Source: Halomonas organivorans
GTDB taxonomy: Bacteria; Pseudomonadota; Gammaproteobacteria; Pseudomonadales; Halomonadaceae
NCBI RefSeq assembly: GCF_014192055.1
Contig: NZ_JACHXM010000003.1
Location: 214,238 to 278,237, forward strand
Direction: 5' to 3'
Length of the DNA stretch: 64,000 nucleotides
The position numbers and the translations under genes were made by a program. Positions 1-7,770 of this stretch are shown in pieces. Positions within the stretch are counted from its first letter, which is position 1. Each line of letters starts with the position of its first letter. Under the pieces are notes generated by a model. It did not search any database. It saw only the letters and a list, made by a program, of their open reading frames with translations, and was not told where the DNA came from.

Positions 1-947
1 ACCTCCTGGTCCGCTTTCCCTGTGTTCTGCCCACCTTCCACCATGGAGACGAACATCTCCTCGAGCCGGTTGGCGCGGTTACGCATCGACATCACCTCGA
101 TGCCCTGCTTGCCCAGCGCATCGAAGACGGCGTTGAGCCGCTGGCCGCGATGCACCATGACCGCCAACTGGGCGTCGTCCACCTGCCGGACATCGAAGCC
201 CTCGATCGCCGGCAGCGTCTCGAGCGGATGCGCCAGGTCGAGCAGGAAGGTCTCGGTGTCCAGCTCGGCGAGCAGCTCGCGCACGCTGGTGTCACGGATG
301 ATCTCGCCGTGATTGATGATGCCCACATGCCGGCACAGGCTCTCGGCCTCTTCCAGATAGTGGGTGGTCAGGATGATGGTGGTGCCCTCCTCCTCGTTGA
401 TGCGGCGCATGTACTCCCACATGCTGCGGCGCAGCTCGATATCCACCCCGGCGGTGGGCTCGTCGAGAATCAGCAGCCTGGGACGGTGCATCAGGGCACG
501 GGCGATCATCAGCCGGCGCTTCATGCCACCGGAGAGCATGCGGGCGCTGCCGTCGCGCTTGTCCCACAGCCCCAGGTCGCGCAGCAGCTCTTCGGCGCGC
601 GGCAGGGCCTCGCGGCGTGACATGCCGTAATAGCCGGCCTGGGCCAGCACGATGTCGATGACTTTCTCGAACTGGTTGAAGTTGAATTCCTGGGGCACCA
701 CGCCCAGATGGTACTTGGCGTGGGCGAAGTCCTTGTCGATGTCGATGCCGAAGATCGAGACCTTGCCGGCGGTCTTCTGCACCAGCGAGCAGACCACGCC
801 GAGAGTGGTCGACTTGCCCGCGCCGTTGGGGCCCAGCAGGGCGTAGAAGTCGCCCTGGGCGACGTCGAGATCGATGCCCTTGAGGGCTTGGAAGCCATTG
901 CCGTAGACCTTGGTCAGGCCACGAATGGACAGCGCCGGTTCGGCCAT
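1..947 (-). CDS. ABC transporter ATP-binding protein, YadG-like (partial, runs off left edge)
   Basis: ATPase subunit of an ABC-2 type exporter. The visible 315 residues show Walker A GPNGAGKST near residues 39-47, the ABC signature LSGGM near 138-142, Walker B LLILDEP near 158-164 and a switch-region TTHYLEEAE. The whole length follows E. coli YadG closely, including the stretch RARMLSGGMKRR (here SARMLSGGMKRR) and the C-terminal MRNRANRLEEMFVSMV. The start ATG at 947 follows a weak Shine-Dalgarno. The stop lies beyond base 1; in E. coli the next gene is the permease yadH, which is probably the neighbour outside the window. The transported substrate cannot be read from the ATPase. Confidence 0.9.
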   Translation of the reverse strand, partial: MAEPALSIRGLTKVYGNGFQALKGIDLDVAQGDFYALLGPNGAGKSTTLGVVCSLVQKTAGKVSIFGIDIDKDFAHAKYHLGVVPQEFNFNQFEKVIDIVLAQAGYYGMSRREALPRAEELLRDLGLWDKRDGSARMLSGGMKRRLMIARALMHRPRLLILDEPTAGVDIELRRSMWEYMRRINEEEGTTIILTTHYLEEAESLCRHVGIINHGEIIRDTSVRELLAELDTETFLLDLAHPLETLPAIEGFDVRQVDDAQLAVMVHRGQRLNAVFDALGKQGIEVMSMRNRANRLEEMFVSMVEGGQNTGKADQE

Positions 948-1479
948 GAGCAGTCCTGTGTACTTGGGTGAATGTCGTCGAAGGCCCACTACTATGGGGG
1001 CGATTCCGCCAGGTTCAATCGCTGGCGAACGAGTTCGGCGGATTCCCGCCCGGCGATCATGGGTGAGATCACGAAAGCCTGGTAAGAATGAACGCGGCTC
1101 GGCCGCCCCTGGCGAGGCGGCCGAGCCGGTCGTCGTCGACGCCAGAGGTCAGCGACACAAGATAGCGCGTTAACTATTCTCCGGCACACCTGATCATCGC
1201 CAACATTTGACTGATTCTCCGATGCAGGCCTTCCGGGTCCCGTCCGGCGCCGTTCATGCGCTTCATTCATAACTGCTATCGGACTCATGATCTTATCAGG
1301 GCATGTCGCGCCACCTAGACTGCGACGCCATCCAGCCCTGGCGACCACGCCGCACGTGCCATTCCTGTGCCACGCCCCATCGCTTGCCGGCCCCCTGCCT
1401 CGTAGCGGGGGCCGGCGTTGCTGTCGGCAGTCAAAGGACCAACGCCAGGCATCATCGACGACAACGCAAGGCAGACGCT
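948..1479. other. 532-bp divergent intergenic region with two strong hairpins
   Basis: No convincing gene is present; the longest open frame (992-1348, minus) has no Shine-Dalgarno and the look of a GC-driven shadow. Two perfect inverted repeats stand out: 13 bp arms at 1095-1107/1116-1128, and 10 bp arms at 1386-1395/1407-1416 in the leader of the MFS gene. Promoters of both flanking genes must lie here, but I cannot place them with confidence. Confidence 0.6.
1095..1128 (-). terminator. GC-rich 13-bp hairpin, possible minus-strand terminator
   Basis: Arms CGGCTCGGCCGCC and GGCGGCCGAGCCG are perfectly complementary around an 8-nt loop. Read on the minus strand the stem is followed by CGTTCATTCTTACC, moderately T-rich. 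Nothing annotated on the minus strand ends here, so it either terminates an unannotated transcript from 1129-1480 or insulates the ABC gene. Confidence 0.4.
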
Positions 1480-2685
1480 GTGAACACGACTCCCCCGACT
1501 TCGACCGGCCGCTTCAACGGGCCGCTGGTGGCCCTCGGCCTCGGCGCCTTCGGCATCGGCACCACCGAATTCTCGCCCATGGGCCTGCTGCCAGTGATCG
1601 CCGACGGCGTGAGCGTCTCGATTCCCACCGCCGGCACCCTGGTCACCGCCTACGCCATCGGCGTGATGATCGGCGCGCCAGTCATCACCCTGCTGCTCAG
1701 CCGCTTCGGCAAGCGCACCGCGCTGATGCTGCTGATGGGCCTGTTCATTCTCGGCAACCTGCTCTCGGCGCTGGCCCCGGGCTACCCCACCCTGCTGGCG
1801 GCGCGGGTGATCACCAGCCTGTCGCAGGGCGCCTTCTTCGGCTTCGGTGTCGTCGTAGCCACACAGGTGGTGCCGAAGGAGAAGCAGGCAAGCGCAGTGG
1901 CGACCATGTTCATGGGGCTCAGCATCGCCAACATCGGCGGCGTGCCCGCCGCGGCCTGGATCGGTCAGCAGGTCGGCTGGCGGATGCCCTTCGCGGCCAT
2001 CGCGGCGCTGGGCGTACTGGCCCTCATTGCCCTGGCGCTGGCCCTACCCCACGGCGAGCGCGGCCAGCGCCCGAATGTGAAACGCGAGCTGCGGGCGCTG
2101 ATGCAGGCCGAGGTGCTGATCGCGATGTCGATGACCGTGCTGTTCGCCGCGGCCTTCTTCACCCTCTACACCTACGTGGCCCCGCTGCTGAAGGTCCTGA
2201 CCGGTGCCTCGGGCAACTTCGTGACCTTCGCGCTGATGCTGATCGGCCTGGGCCTGACCGCCGGCAACTGGCTGGGCGGCCGTCTGGCGGACTGGTCGCT
2301 CGACGGCGGCACGGCCATCGGCCTGGCTGCGCTTGGCGGCACCCTGCTGGCGGTACCGCTGATGACACTCACCCACGTCGGCGCAGCGGTCATCCTGATG
2401 CTGTGGGCCATCGCCGCTTTCATCGTGGTGCCGCCGCTGCAGATCCGCGCCATGCGAGCAGCCTCTGACGCGCCCAGCCTGGCCGCCGCGATCAATATCG
2501 CCGGCTTCAACCTGGGCAATGCCATCGGCGCCAGCGTGGGCGGCGGCGCCCTCGCACTGGGCTTCGGCTATGGCGCGGTGCCCGTAGCCGGCGGCGTCCT
2601 GGCGCTGATCGCCCTCGCCATCCTGTGGCTGTCACGTGGCCGAGCTGCGTCGACCGCAGCACCGGCCGCCGATACCGCCGCCTGA
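1480..2685 (+). CDS. MFS transporter, DHA1 (AraJ/YdhP-like) drug or sugar efflux family
   Basis: A 401-residue protein that is almost wholly hydrophobic, with about 12 predicted membrane helices. The N-terminal LGAFGIGTTEFSPMGLLPVIADGVSVS is typical of the AraJ/YdhP branch of proton-coupled exporters, and an MFS signature (LSRFGKRTALML) lies between helices 2 and 3. I chose the GTG at 1480 because the homology begins there and GCAAGGCAG lies upstream; the ATG at 1303 would add 59 residues without family likeness. A terminator follows at 2724. Substrate unknown; inner-membrane efflux is the likely role. Confidence 0.85.
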   Translation: MNTTPPTSTGRFNGPLVALGLGAFGIGTTEFSPMGLLPVIADGVSVSIPTAGTLVTAYAIGVMIGAPVITLLLSRFGKRTALMLLMGLFILGNLLSALAPGYPTLLAARVITSLSQGAFFGFGVVVATQVVPKEKQASAVATMFMGLSIANIGGVPAAAWIGQQVGWRMPFAAIAALGVLALIALALALPHGERGQRPNVKRELRALMQAEVLIAMSMTVLFAAAFFTLYTYVAPLLKVLTGASGNFVTFALMLIGLGLTAGNWLGGRLADWSLDGGTAIGLAALGGTLLAVPLMTLTHVGAAVILMLWAIAAFIVVPPLQIRAMRAASDAPSLAAAINIAGFNLGNAIGASVGGGALALGFGYGAVPVAGGVLALIALAILWLSRGRAASTAAPAADTAA

Positions 2686-2723
2686 CGTCCGCCTCACCGC
2701 CTTCCATAAAAGCAGCCACAAGA

Positions 2724-2752
2724 GCGCCCGCACGAATTTCGTGGGGGCGCCT
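2724..2752. terminator. Terminator hairpin between MFS gene and tRNA operon
   Basis: GCGCCC then CACGAA pair with TTCGTG then GGGCGC around a tight loop; CTTGCGTTGTGCCTTTC follows on the plus strand. On the minus strand the stem is followed by TCTTGTGGCTGCTTTTATGG, so the same hairpin could also end the tRNA transcript arriving from the right. Confidence 0.6.
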
Positions 2753-2891
2753 TGCGTTGTGCCTTTCTTATATAAAGCACGACGCATCACGCCACGCGAC
2801 GCCAGCTAGCCATGAGCACACGAAGAGGATGAGACAACGCAAAACTCCGGGCAGGCACATTGGGCCGGACCGGTAAGGAGAAACCTTCGAA

Positions 2892-2949
2892 TGGAGCGGG
2901 AAACGAGATTCGACTGGGCCGGCACACCGGGTCGTGACCCGAGCCTTGG
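2892..2949 (-). pseudogene. Modified tRNA-Gly 3'-end copy A
   Basis: Bases 2892-2913 repeat the last 22 nt of the neighbouring tRNA-Gly genes exactly, including CCA. A 17-nt insert (2914-2930) follows inside the T loop, then diverged sequence resembling the tRNA variable/anticodon region. The insert holds the hairpin CCGG-caca-CCGG (2919-2930). It is the third and last such copy in the direction of transcription. Confidence 0.75.
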
Positions 2950-2975
2950 CCTATCGGATATTGCTATGTAGGAAA

Positions 2976-3050
2976 TGGAGCGGGAAACGAGATTCGAACT
3001 CGCGACCCTCGCCTTGGCAAGGCGATGCTCTACCACTGAGCTATTCCCGC
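2976..3050 (-). tRNA. tRNA-Gly (anticodon GCC), copy 1
   Basis: A 75-nt cloverleaf with encoded CCA. Acceptor GCGGGAA pairs with TTCCCGC, the D arm is AGCTCAGTGGTAGAGC, the anticodon loop CTTGCCAAG carries GCC, and the T loop is TTCGAAT. Identical to the other two glycine copies in the window. It is the last intact tRNA of the operon. Confidence 0.97.
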
Positions 3051-3075
3051 TCTACAGAAAGGAGACGATGCGAAG

Positions 3076-3151
3076 TGGCGTCCCATAGGGGGTTCGAACC
3101 CCTGTTACCGCCGTGAAAGGGCGGTGTCCTAGGCCACTAGACGAATGGGAC
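3076..3151 (-). tRNA. tRNA-Glu (anticodon TTC), copy 1
   Basis: A 76-nt cloverleaf with encoded CCA; acceptor GTCCCAT pairs with ATGGGAC, and the anticodon loop CCTTTCACG carries TTC. It differs from copies 2 and 3 only in the D loop (GGCCTAGG instead of GGTCCAGG). It precedes tRNA-Gly copy 1 by 25 nt in the transcript. Confidence 0.97.
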
Positions 3152-3175
3152 GCAATCATTGCCCTATTGGACAAA

Positions 3176-3228
3176 TGGAGCGGGAAACGAGATTCGACCG
3201 GGCTGGCGTTCCAGCTCGCGACCCTCGC
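3176..3228 (-). pseudogene. Modified tRNA-Gly 3'-end copy B
   Basis: Bases 3176-3197 equal the 22-nt 3' end of tRNA-Gly with CCA. After a 17-nt insert (3198-3214) containing hairpin CTGG-cgtt-CCAG, the match to tRNA-Gly resumes exactly (CTCGCGACCCTCGC). The T stem (GCGAG/CTCGT) can still form around the insert. No 5' half of a tRNA is present, so it is not a functional tRNA. Confidence 0.8.
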
Positions 3229-3263
3229 AGGCCCTACTCTAACCCCATTAACCCGAAGGAAAA

Positions 3264-3338
3264 TGGAGCGGGAAACGAGATTCGAACTCGCGACCCTCGC
3301 CTTGGCAAGGCGATGCTCTACCACTGAGCTATTCCCGC
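3264..3338 (-). tRNA. tRNA-Gly (anticodon GCC), copy 2
   Basis: Identical to the copy at 2976-3050. It lies between tRNA-Glu copy 2 and the 3'-end copy B in the transcript. Confidence 0.97.
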
Positions 3339-3365
3339 AGGTCTCGCACTGTCGAACATCGGAAG

Positions 3366-3441
3366 TGGCGTCCCATAGGGGGTTCGAACCCCTGTTACCG
3401 CCGTGAAAGGGCGGTGTCCTGGACCACTAGACGAATGGGAC
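3366..3441 (-). tRNA. tRNA-Glu (anticodon TTC), copy 2
   Basis: A 76-nt cloverleaf, anticodon TTC, CCA encoded, identical to copy 3. Transcribed just before tRNA-Gly copy 2. Confidence 0.97.
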
Positions 3442-3446
3442 GCATA

Positions 3447-3498
3447 TGGAGCGATAAACGAGATTCGACCGGGCTGGCGCTCCAGCTCGCGACCCTCG
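3447..3498 (-). pseudogene. Modified tRNA-Gly 3'-end copy C
   Basis: Bases 3447-3468 match the 22-nt tRNA-Gly 3' end with two changes in the acceptor strand (GCGATAA for GCGGGAA). The 17-nt insert 3469-3485 carries hairpin CTGG-cgct-CCAG at the same offset as in copies A and B, and the tRNA match then resumes (CTCGCGACCCTCG). Confidence 0.75.
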
Positions 3499-3536
3499 AC
3501 CACCTGACCTCCTAATCCAACTTCCCGAGGGAAGAT

Positions 3537-3611
3537 TGGAGCGGGAAACGAGATTCGAACTCGCGACCCTCGCCTTGGCAAGGCGATGCTCTACCACTGA
3601 GCTATTCCCGC
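3537..3611 (-). tRNA. tRNA-Gly (anticodon GCC), copy 3
   Basis: Identical to copies 1 and 2, with encoded CCA. It is second in the transcript, after tRNA-Glu copy 3. Confidence 0.97.
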
Positions 3612-3635
3612 ACTCCGATATCTCATCGAGAAGAG

Positions 3636-3711
3636 TGGCGTCCCATAGGGGGTTCGAACCCCTGTTACCGCCGTGAAAGGGCGGTGTCCTGGACCACTAG
3701 ACGAATGGGAC
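3636..3711 (-). tRNA. tRNA-Glu (anticodon TTC), copy 3
   Basis: First tRNA of the operon, about 25 nt downstream of the predicted transcription start. 76 nt, anticodon TTC, CCA encoded. Confidence 0.97.
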
Positions 3712-3741
3712 GCTGTGTCTCGCCTCGTCGAGATGGCGCGT

Positions 3742-3770
3742 ATATTACTGAGCCCCCTGGAAACTGTCAA
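3742..3770 (-). promoter_or_regulatory. Sigma-70 promoter of the tRNA-Glu/Gly operon
   Basis: On the minus strand TTGACA (3765-3770) and TAATAT (3742-3747) are separated by exactly 17 nt. The discriminator is ACGCGCC, GC-rich as expected for a stringently controlled stable-RNA promoter (family knowledge). No other promoter-like sequence is seen between the tRNAs, so all six tRNAs and the three 3'-end copies probably share one transcript. Confidence 0.85.
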
Positions 3771-3878
3771 GCATGGGGTGCTGCGCGACCTCAGCGTTGG
3801 TAGCCGGGGTGGAAAAAAACCGCCCTTCGGATGTCACAATGAGGTGCAGGCGCCCGCGACGCGATAAGGAGAAAGTCC

Positions 3879-4280
3879 ATGCGCAAGAAGATAGAGAAGA
3901 GCGATGCCGAATGGCGTGAACAGCTCACTCCCGAGCAGTATCACGTCACCCGGGAGAAAGGCACCGAACGTCCCTTCTCCGGAGACCACGGGGTCACCGA
4001 CGAGCACGGCATCTATCACTGCGTGTGTTGTCACGCCCCGCTGTTCGAGAACGAGCACAAGTTCGACGCCGGCTGTGGCTGGCCGAGCTTCGACCGCCCG
4101 CTTGCCTCCGGCTGCGTGGAGCAGCATGCCGATTCGAGCCACGGCATGCAGCGCACCGAGGTAATCTGCGCCCGCTGCGATGCCCACCTGGGCCATGTCT
4201 TTCCGGACGGCCCGGCCGAGACCACCGGCCAGCGCTATTGCATCAACTCGGTCGCCATCGACTTCCACCCCGGGGAATAG
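3879..4280 (+). CDS. msrB: Peptide-methionine (R)-S-oxide reductase MsrB
   Basis: Reduces the R-sulfoxide of methionine in proteins with thioredoxin; cytosolic, as there is no signal peptide. 133 residues, the normal length of a single-domain MsrB. Zinc-binding pairs CxxC at C48/C51 and C97/C100, the CGWPSF motif near 66-71, and RYCINS with catalytic Cys121. Start ATG 3879 follows AAGGAGAAAGTCC. Divergent from the tRNA operon and followed by rbgA after a 75-nt gap. The exported MsrA at 53547 handles the S-isomer. Confidence 0.96.
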   Translation: MRKKIEKSDAEWREQLTPEQYHVTREKGTERPFSGDHGVTDEHGIYHCVCCHAPLFENEHKFDAGCGWPSFDRPLASGCVEQHADSSHGMQRTEVICARCDAHLGHVFPDGPAETTGQRYCINSVAIDFHPGE

Positions 4281-4355
4281 TCCAGCTCCGTCCTGAGGCG
4301 GCCGGCCATCTGCTATGATGGTCGGCCGTTTCATTTGGCAAGCAGGAGAGATGTG

Positions 4356-5324
4356 ATGCTCGGCTGGTACCCGGGACACATGAACAAGGCACGTCGCCAG
4401 ATCCTCGAGGCGCTGCCGGAGATCGACGTGGTCATCGAGGTGCTCGATGCCCGTCTGCCCTACTCCAGCGCCAACCCCATGCTGGCGGAGCTCACTCGTC
4501 ACAAGCCGGTGCTCAAGATTCTCTCCCGGGCCGACCTGGCCGATCCGGCCCGCACCAGGGAGTGGACGTCTCACTTCGACGCCCAGGCCGACACCCGGGC
4601 ACTGGCGGTGACCACCACCCAGGCCCGCGAACTCAAGCGGATCCCCAAGCTGTGCCACGAGCTGGCCGGCCAGGTACGCGCCGACCGCGACGTGCGAGTG
4701 ATGGTCATGGGCATTCCCAACGTGGGCAAGTCGACGCTGATCAACGGCCTGGCCGGGCGCACCATCGCCAAGACCGGGAACGAGCCGGCGGTCACCAAGC
4801 GCCAGCAGAAGGTGCGCATCGGCGGGCAGGTGGCGCTGATCGACACCCCCGGGGTGCTGTGGCCCAAGATCGAGGATCAGGCCAGCGCCTATCGCCTCGC
4901 CGCCAGCGGCGCCATTCGCGATACCGCCATCGACTACGTCGATGTAGCGGTGGTCGCCGCCGCCGAGCTGGCCAGGCGCTACCCCGAGGCGCTCTCTTCG
5001 CGCTACAAGTTGAAGACGCTGCCCGCCTACCAGCCCAACCCGGATGCCGACCGGGTCGACGCCGACGGCGACGACCGGCTCGATCTGCTGGCGCTGGCCG
5101 GCTACGACGGCCATGCCATCCTGAGCACTATCGCCGGCAAGCGCGGCGGCCTGCGCGCGGGCGGCGAGGTCGATCTTCATCGCGGCGCCGAGGTGTTGCT
5201 GCACGAGCTGCGCGACGGCAAGCTCGGCCGACTGACCCTCGAGACCCCCGCCGACATTCCGGCGGAGCCCCTCGTGGAGGATGCCAACGCCTCAGCCAAA
5301 GCCGACGACGAAGCGGCCAGTTGA
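4356..5324 (+). CDS. rbgA: Ribosome biogenesis GTPase YlqF/RbgA
   Basis: Circularly permuted GTPase of the YlqF family, which in Bacillus acts in late assembly of the 50S subunit. 322 residues. The permuted motif order is visible: G4-like SRAD at 57-60, then G1 GIPNVGKST at 119-127, then G3 DTPG at 163-166. The N-terminal WYPGHMNKARR is the family hallmark. The start ATG at 4356 sits 5 nt after AGGAGAG; an in-frame TTG at 4335 would add seven residues and swallow the ribosome-binding site. In many gammaproteobacteria this family is absent, so its presence is a useful lineage marker (inference). Confidence 0.92.
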   Translation: MLGWYPGHMNKARRQILEALPEIDVVIEVLDARLPYSSANPMLAELTRHKPVLKILSRADLADPARTREWTSHFDAQADTRALAVTTTQARELKRIPKLCHELAGQVRADRDVRVMVMGIPNVGKSTLINGLAGRTIAKTGNEPAVTKRQQKVRIGGQVALIDTPGVLWPKIEDQASAYRLAASGAIRDTAIDYVDVAVVAAAELARRYPEALSSRYKLKTLPAYQPNPDADRVDADGDDRLDLLALAGYDGHAILSTIAGKRGGLRAGGEVDLHRGAEVLLHELRDGKLGRLTLETPADIPAEPLVEDANASAKADDEAAS

Positions 5325-5405
5325 ACCACACTCACACGATGTTTCTCTCACCCCGAAGACGCTAGCCCCGCCGCTGGCGGCCCTGGACCTCACTGGACAC
5401 GACCC

Positions 5406-6635
5406 ATGGACACTGCCCCGCTCAGGAAATCGCACAAGCTCGACAATGTCTGCTATGACATTCGCGGCCCGGTGCTCGACCACGCCAAGCGCCTGGAAGA
5501 GGAAGGCCAACGCATCCTCAAGCTGAATATCGGCAATCCCGCGCCGTTCGGCTTCGAGGCGCCGGAGGAGATCCTCCAGGACGTGATGCGCAACCTGCCC
5601 ACCGCCCAGGGCTATTGCGATTCCAAGGGGCTGTATTCGGCGCGCAAGGCGATCATGCAGGAGTGCCAGCGCAAGGGTATTCCCGGTGTGGGCATCGAGG
5701 ACATCTTCATCGGCAACGGCGTGTCCGAGCTGATCACGATCGCCCTGCAGTCACTGCTCAACGACGGCGATGAGGTGCTGATTCCGGCGCCGGACTATCC
5801 GCTGTGGACCGCCGCGACCAACCTCTCGGGCGGGCGCGCCGTGCACTACCTGTGCGACGAACAGGCCGACTGGGCGCCGGACCTCGACGACATCCGCAAG
5901 AAGGTCACCGAGCACACTCGGGCCATCGTCATCATCAACCCCAACAACCCCACCGGCGCCGTCTATCCACCGGAGGTAGTGCGCGAGATTCTGGCGATCG
6001 CCCGCGAGCATGATCTAGTGGTGTTCTCCGACGAGATCTACGACAAGATCCTCTACGATGACGCCGAGCACGTGGCCACCGGCGCGCTGGCTGGCGACGA
6101 CCAGTTGGTGGTGACCATGAACGGGCTGTCGAAGAGCTACCGCTGCGCCGGCTTTCGCAGCGGCTGGATGACGCTGTCCGGCGGCATCGCCAAGCAGCGC
6201 GCCCAGGACTATGTCCAGGGCCTCAACATGCTGGCGTCGATGCGCCTGTGCGCCAACGTGCCGGCCCAGCACGCCATCCAGACCGCGCTGGGCGGTTATC
6301 AGTCGATCAACGACCTGATATTGCCGGGCGGACGGCTGCTCGCCCAGCGCGATATCACCTTCGAGAAGCTCAACGCCATCCCCGGGGTGTCCTGCACCAA
6401 GGCCAAGGGGGCGCTGTACGCCTTCCCGCGTCTCGACCCCAAGGTATACAACATCCAGGACGACCAGCAGCTGGTGCTCGACCTGCTGCTGCAGGAGAAG
6501 ATCCTGCTGGTCCAGGGCACCGCCTTCAACTGGCCGGCGCCGGACCACGTGCGCATCGTCACCCTGCCCTGGGCCGATCAGCTCGACGATGCCCTGGATC
6601 GTTTCGCGCGCTTCCTGTCGCGCTACCGCCAATGA
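5406..6635 (+). CDS. alaA: Alanine-synthesising aminotransferase AlaA
   Basis: PLP-dependent fold type I aminotransferase making alanine from pyruvate with glutamate as donor. 409 residues, very close to E. coli AlaA (YfbQ) from KLDNVCYDIRGPVL near the N terminus to the last residues. NPNNPTG lies near 178-184 and the PLP lysine is K243 in NGLSKSYR. It begins 81 nt after rbgA; no terminator is seen in that gap, so co-transcription is possible. Confidence 0.93.
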   Translation: MDTAPLRKSHKLDNVCYDIRGPVLDHAKRLEEEGQRILKLNIGNPAPFGFEAPEEILQDVMRNLPTAQGYCDSKGLYSARKAIMQECQRKGIPGVGIEDIFIGNGVSELITIALQSLLNDGDEVLIPAPDYPLWTAATNLSGGRAVHYLCDEQADWAPDLDDIRKKVTEHTRAIVIINPNNPTGAVYPPEVVREILAIAREHDLVVFSDEIYDKILYDDAEHVATGALAGDDQLVVTMNGLSKSYRCAGFRSGWMTLSGGIAKQRAQDYVQGLNMLASMRLCANVPAQHAIQTALGGYQSINDLILPGGRLLAQRDITFEKLNAIPGVSCTKAKGALYAFPRLDPKVYNIQDDQQLVLDLLLQEKILLVQGTAFNWPAPDHVRIVTLPWADQLDDALDRFARFLSRYRQ

Positions 6636-6653
6636 ACAATCGGCAGCGCCGGA

Positions 6654-6683
6654 CTTGAAACCCTCGGCCAAAGGCCGTATCTA
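6654..6683 (+). promoter_or_regulatory. Probable sigma-32 heat-shock promoter of htpX
   Basis: CTTGAAA at 6654-6660 is the exact sigma-32 -35 element. After 14 nt comes CCGTATCTA (6675-6683), close to the consensus -10 CCCCATNTA. The gene downstream, htpX, is a heat-shock gene in E. coli, so context agrees. Confidence 0.65.
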
Positions 6684-6699
6684 AGCAAATGCTTCTACT

Positions 6700-6724
6700 C
6701 GCCGCATCCACCCCGGATGCGGCG
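6700..6724 (+). promoter_or_regulatory. Hairpin in htpX 5' untranslated region
   Basis: Perfect 10-bp stem CGCCGCATCC / GGATGCGGCG around loop ACCCC, between the predicted sigma-32 start and the Shine-Dalgarno GGGAGAG. It lies 34 nt before the start codon. Confidence 0.5.
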
Positions 6725-6758
6725 CCCGCATGACAACCCTGACGGGAGAGTTCCGGCC

Positions 6759-7661
6759 ATGATGAGAATCCTGCTGTTCCTGGGCACCAACCTGGCGGTG
6801 ATCCTGGTGGCCAGCATCACCCTGCGCCTGCTTGGCGTCGAGCCTTACCTGACCGCCCAAGGCATCAACTTCAATGCCCTGCTGATCTTCTGCTTCATCT
6901 TTGGCATGGCCGGCTCCATGGTGTCGCTGTTCATCTCCAAGTGGATGGCCAAGCGGACCACCGGCACGGTCATCATCGAGCAACCCTCCAACAGCACCGA
7001 GCAGTGGCTGCTCGACACCGTCGGCGAACTGGCCCGGGATGCCGGTATCAAGATGCCGGAAGTGGGGATCTTTCCCGCCCAGCAGTCCAACGCCTTTGCC
7101 ACCGGCTGGAACAAGGACGATGCCCTGGTAGCGGTCTCGGCCGGCCTGCTCAACCGCATGAGGCCCGAGGAGGTCCGCGCCGTCCTGGCCCACGAGATCG
7201 GCCACGTGGCCAATGGCGACATGGTCACCCTGGCGCTGATCCAGGGCGTGCTCAACACCTTCGTGATGTTCTTCGCCCGCGTGGTGGCGCAGCTGGTCGA
7301 CAGCTTCCTGCGCCGAGACGACAACGAGGGACTGGGCTTCTTCGGCTACTTCGCGGTGGTGATCGTCGCCGAGATCGTGTTCGGCCTGATCGCCTCGGCG
7401 ATCGTCGCCTGGTTCTCACGCTTCCGCGAATATCGCGCTGACGCCGCAGGGGCCAAGCTGGCCGGCAGCGGCGCCATGATCAACGCCCTGGCCCGGCTGA
7501 AAGCCGAAACCCAGATGCCCGATCAGATGCCCGACACCCTGACGGCGTTTGCCATCACCACCGGCCAGACTCGCAAGCTGATGGAGCGACTGTTCGCCAG
7601 CCACCCCCCGCTGGACGAGCGGATTCGCGCCCTCAAGGAAGCGGCTTACCGGCAGCAATAA
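6759..7661 (+). CDS. htpX: Heat-shock membrane protease HtpX
   Basis: Inner-membrane zinc metalloprotease that degrades misfolded membrane proteins, overlapping with FtsH. 300 residues. Two N-terminal helices (about 4-24 and 40-60), the zinc motif HEIGH at 145-149, two further helices around 155-215 and the C-terminal HPPLDERI. The start is the ATG at 6759 (protein begins MMRILLF as in E. coli) after GGGAGAG; the ATG at 6717 is an unlikely extension. The stop TAA is followed without a gap by a heptanucleotide array. Confidence 0.95.
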   Translation: MMRILLFLGTNLAVILVASITLRLLGVEPYLTAQGINFNALLIFCFIFGMAGSMVSLFISKWMAKRTTGTVIIEQPSNSTEQWLLDTVGELARDAGIKMPEVGIFPAQQSNAFATGWNKDDALVAVSAGLLNRMRPEEVRAVLAHEIGHVANGDMVTLALIQGVLNTFVMFFARVVAQLVDSFLRRDDNEGLGFFGYFAVVIVAEIVFGLIASAIVAWFSRFREYRADAAGAKLAGSGAMINALARLKAETQMPDQMPDTLTAFAITTGQTRKLMERLFASHPPLDERIRALKEAAYRQQ

Positions 7662-7731
7662 GCTGCGGGCTGCGGGCTGCGGGCTGCGGGCTGCGAGCTG
7701 CGAGCTGCGAGCTGCGAGCTGCGAGCTGCGA
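7662..7731. repeat. Heptanucleotide tandem array (GCTGCGG)4(GCTGCGA)6
   Basis: Ten uninterrupted 7-bp units, four GCTGCGG then six GCTGCGA, starting at the first base after the htpX stop codon. The complementary sequence GCTCGCAGCCCGC follows near 7752-7764, so the array can fold back as a long hairpin between the convergent genes htpX and pdxB. Confidence 0.97.
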
Positions 7732-7770
7732 GCGGTGAGTATCGCTCATCGCTCGCAGCCCGCCACATCC

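Noticed and set aside
992..1348. 118-codon minus-strand frame before the ABC gene
   Set aside because: No ribosome-binding site, Arg-rich random-looking composition, and it contains the terminator-like hairpin.
2892..3498. tRNA 3'-end copies as attachment scars of an integrated island
   Set aside because: No integrase or cargo is present, copies are only about 270 bp apart, repeat with the tRNA units and share the same internal insert.
7662..7731. CRISPR or coding interpretation of the heptamer arrays
   Set aside because: Units are 7 bp with no spacers; translated frames give SFQLPAS-like peptides only as an artefact.
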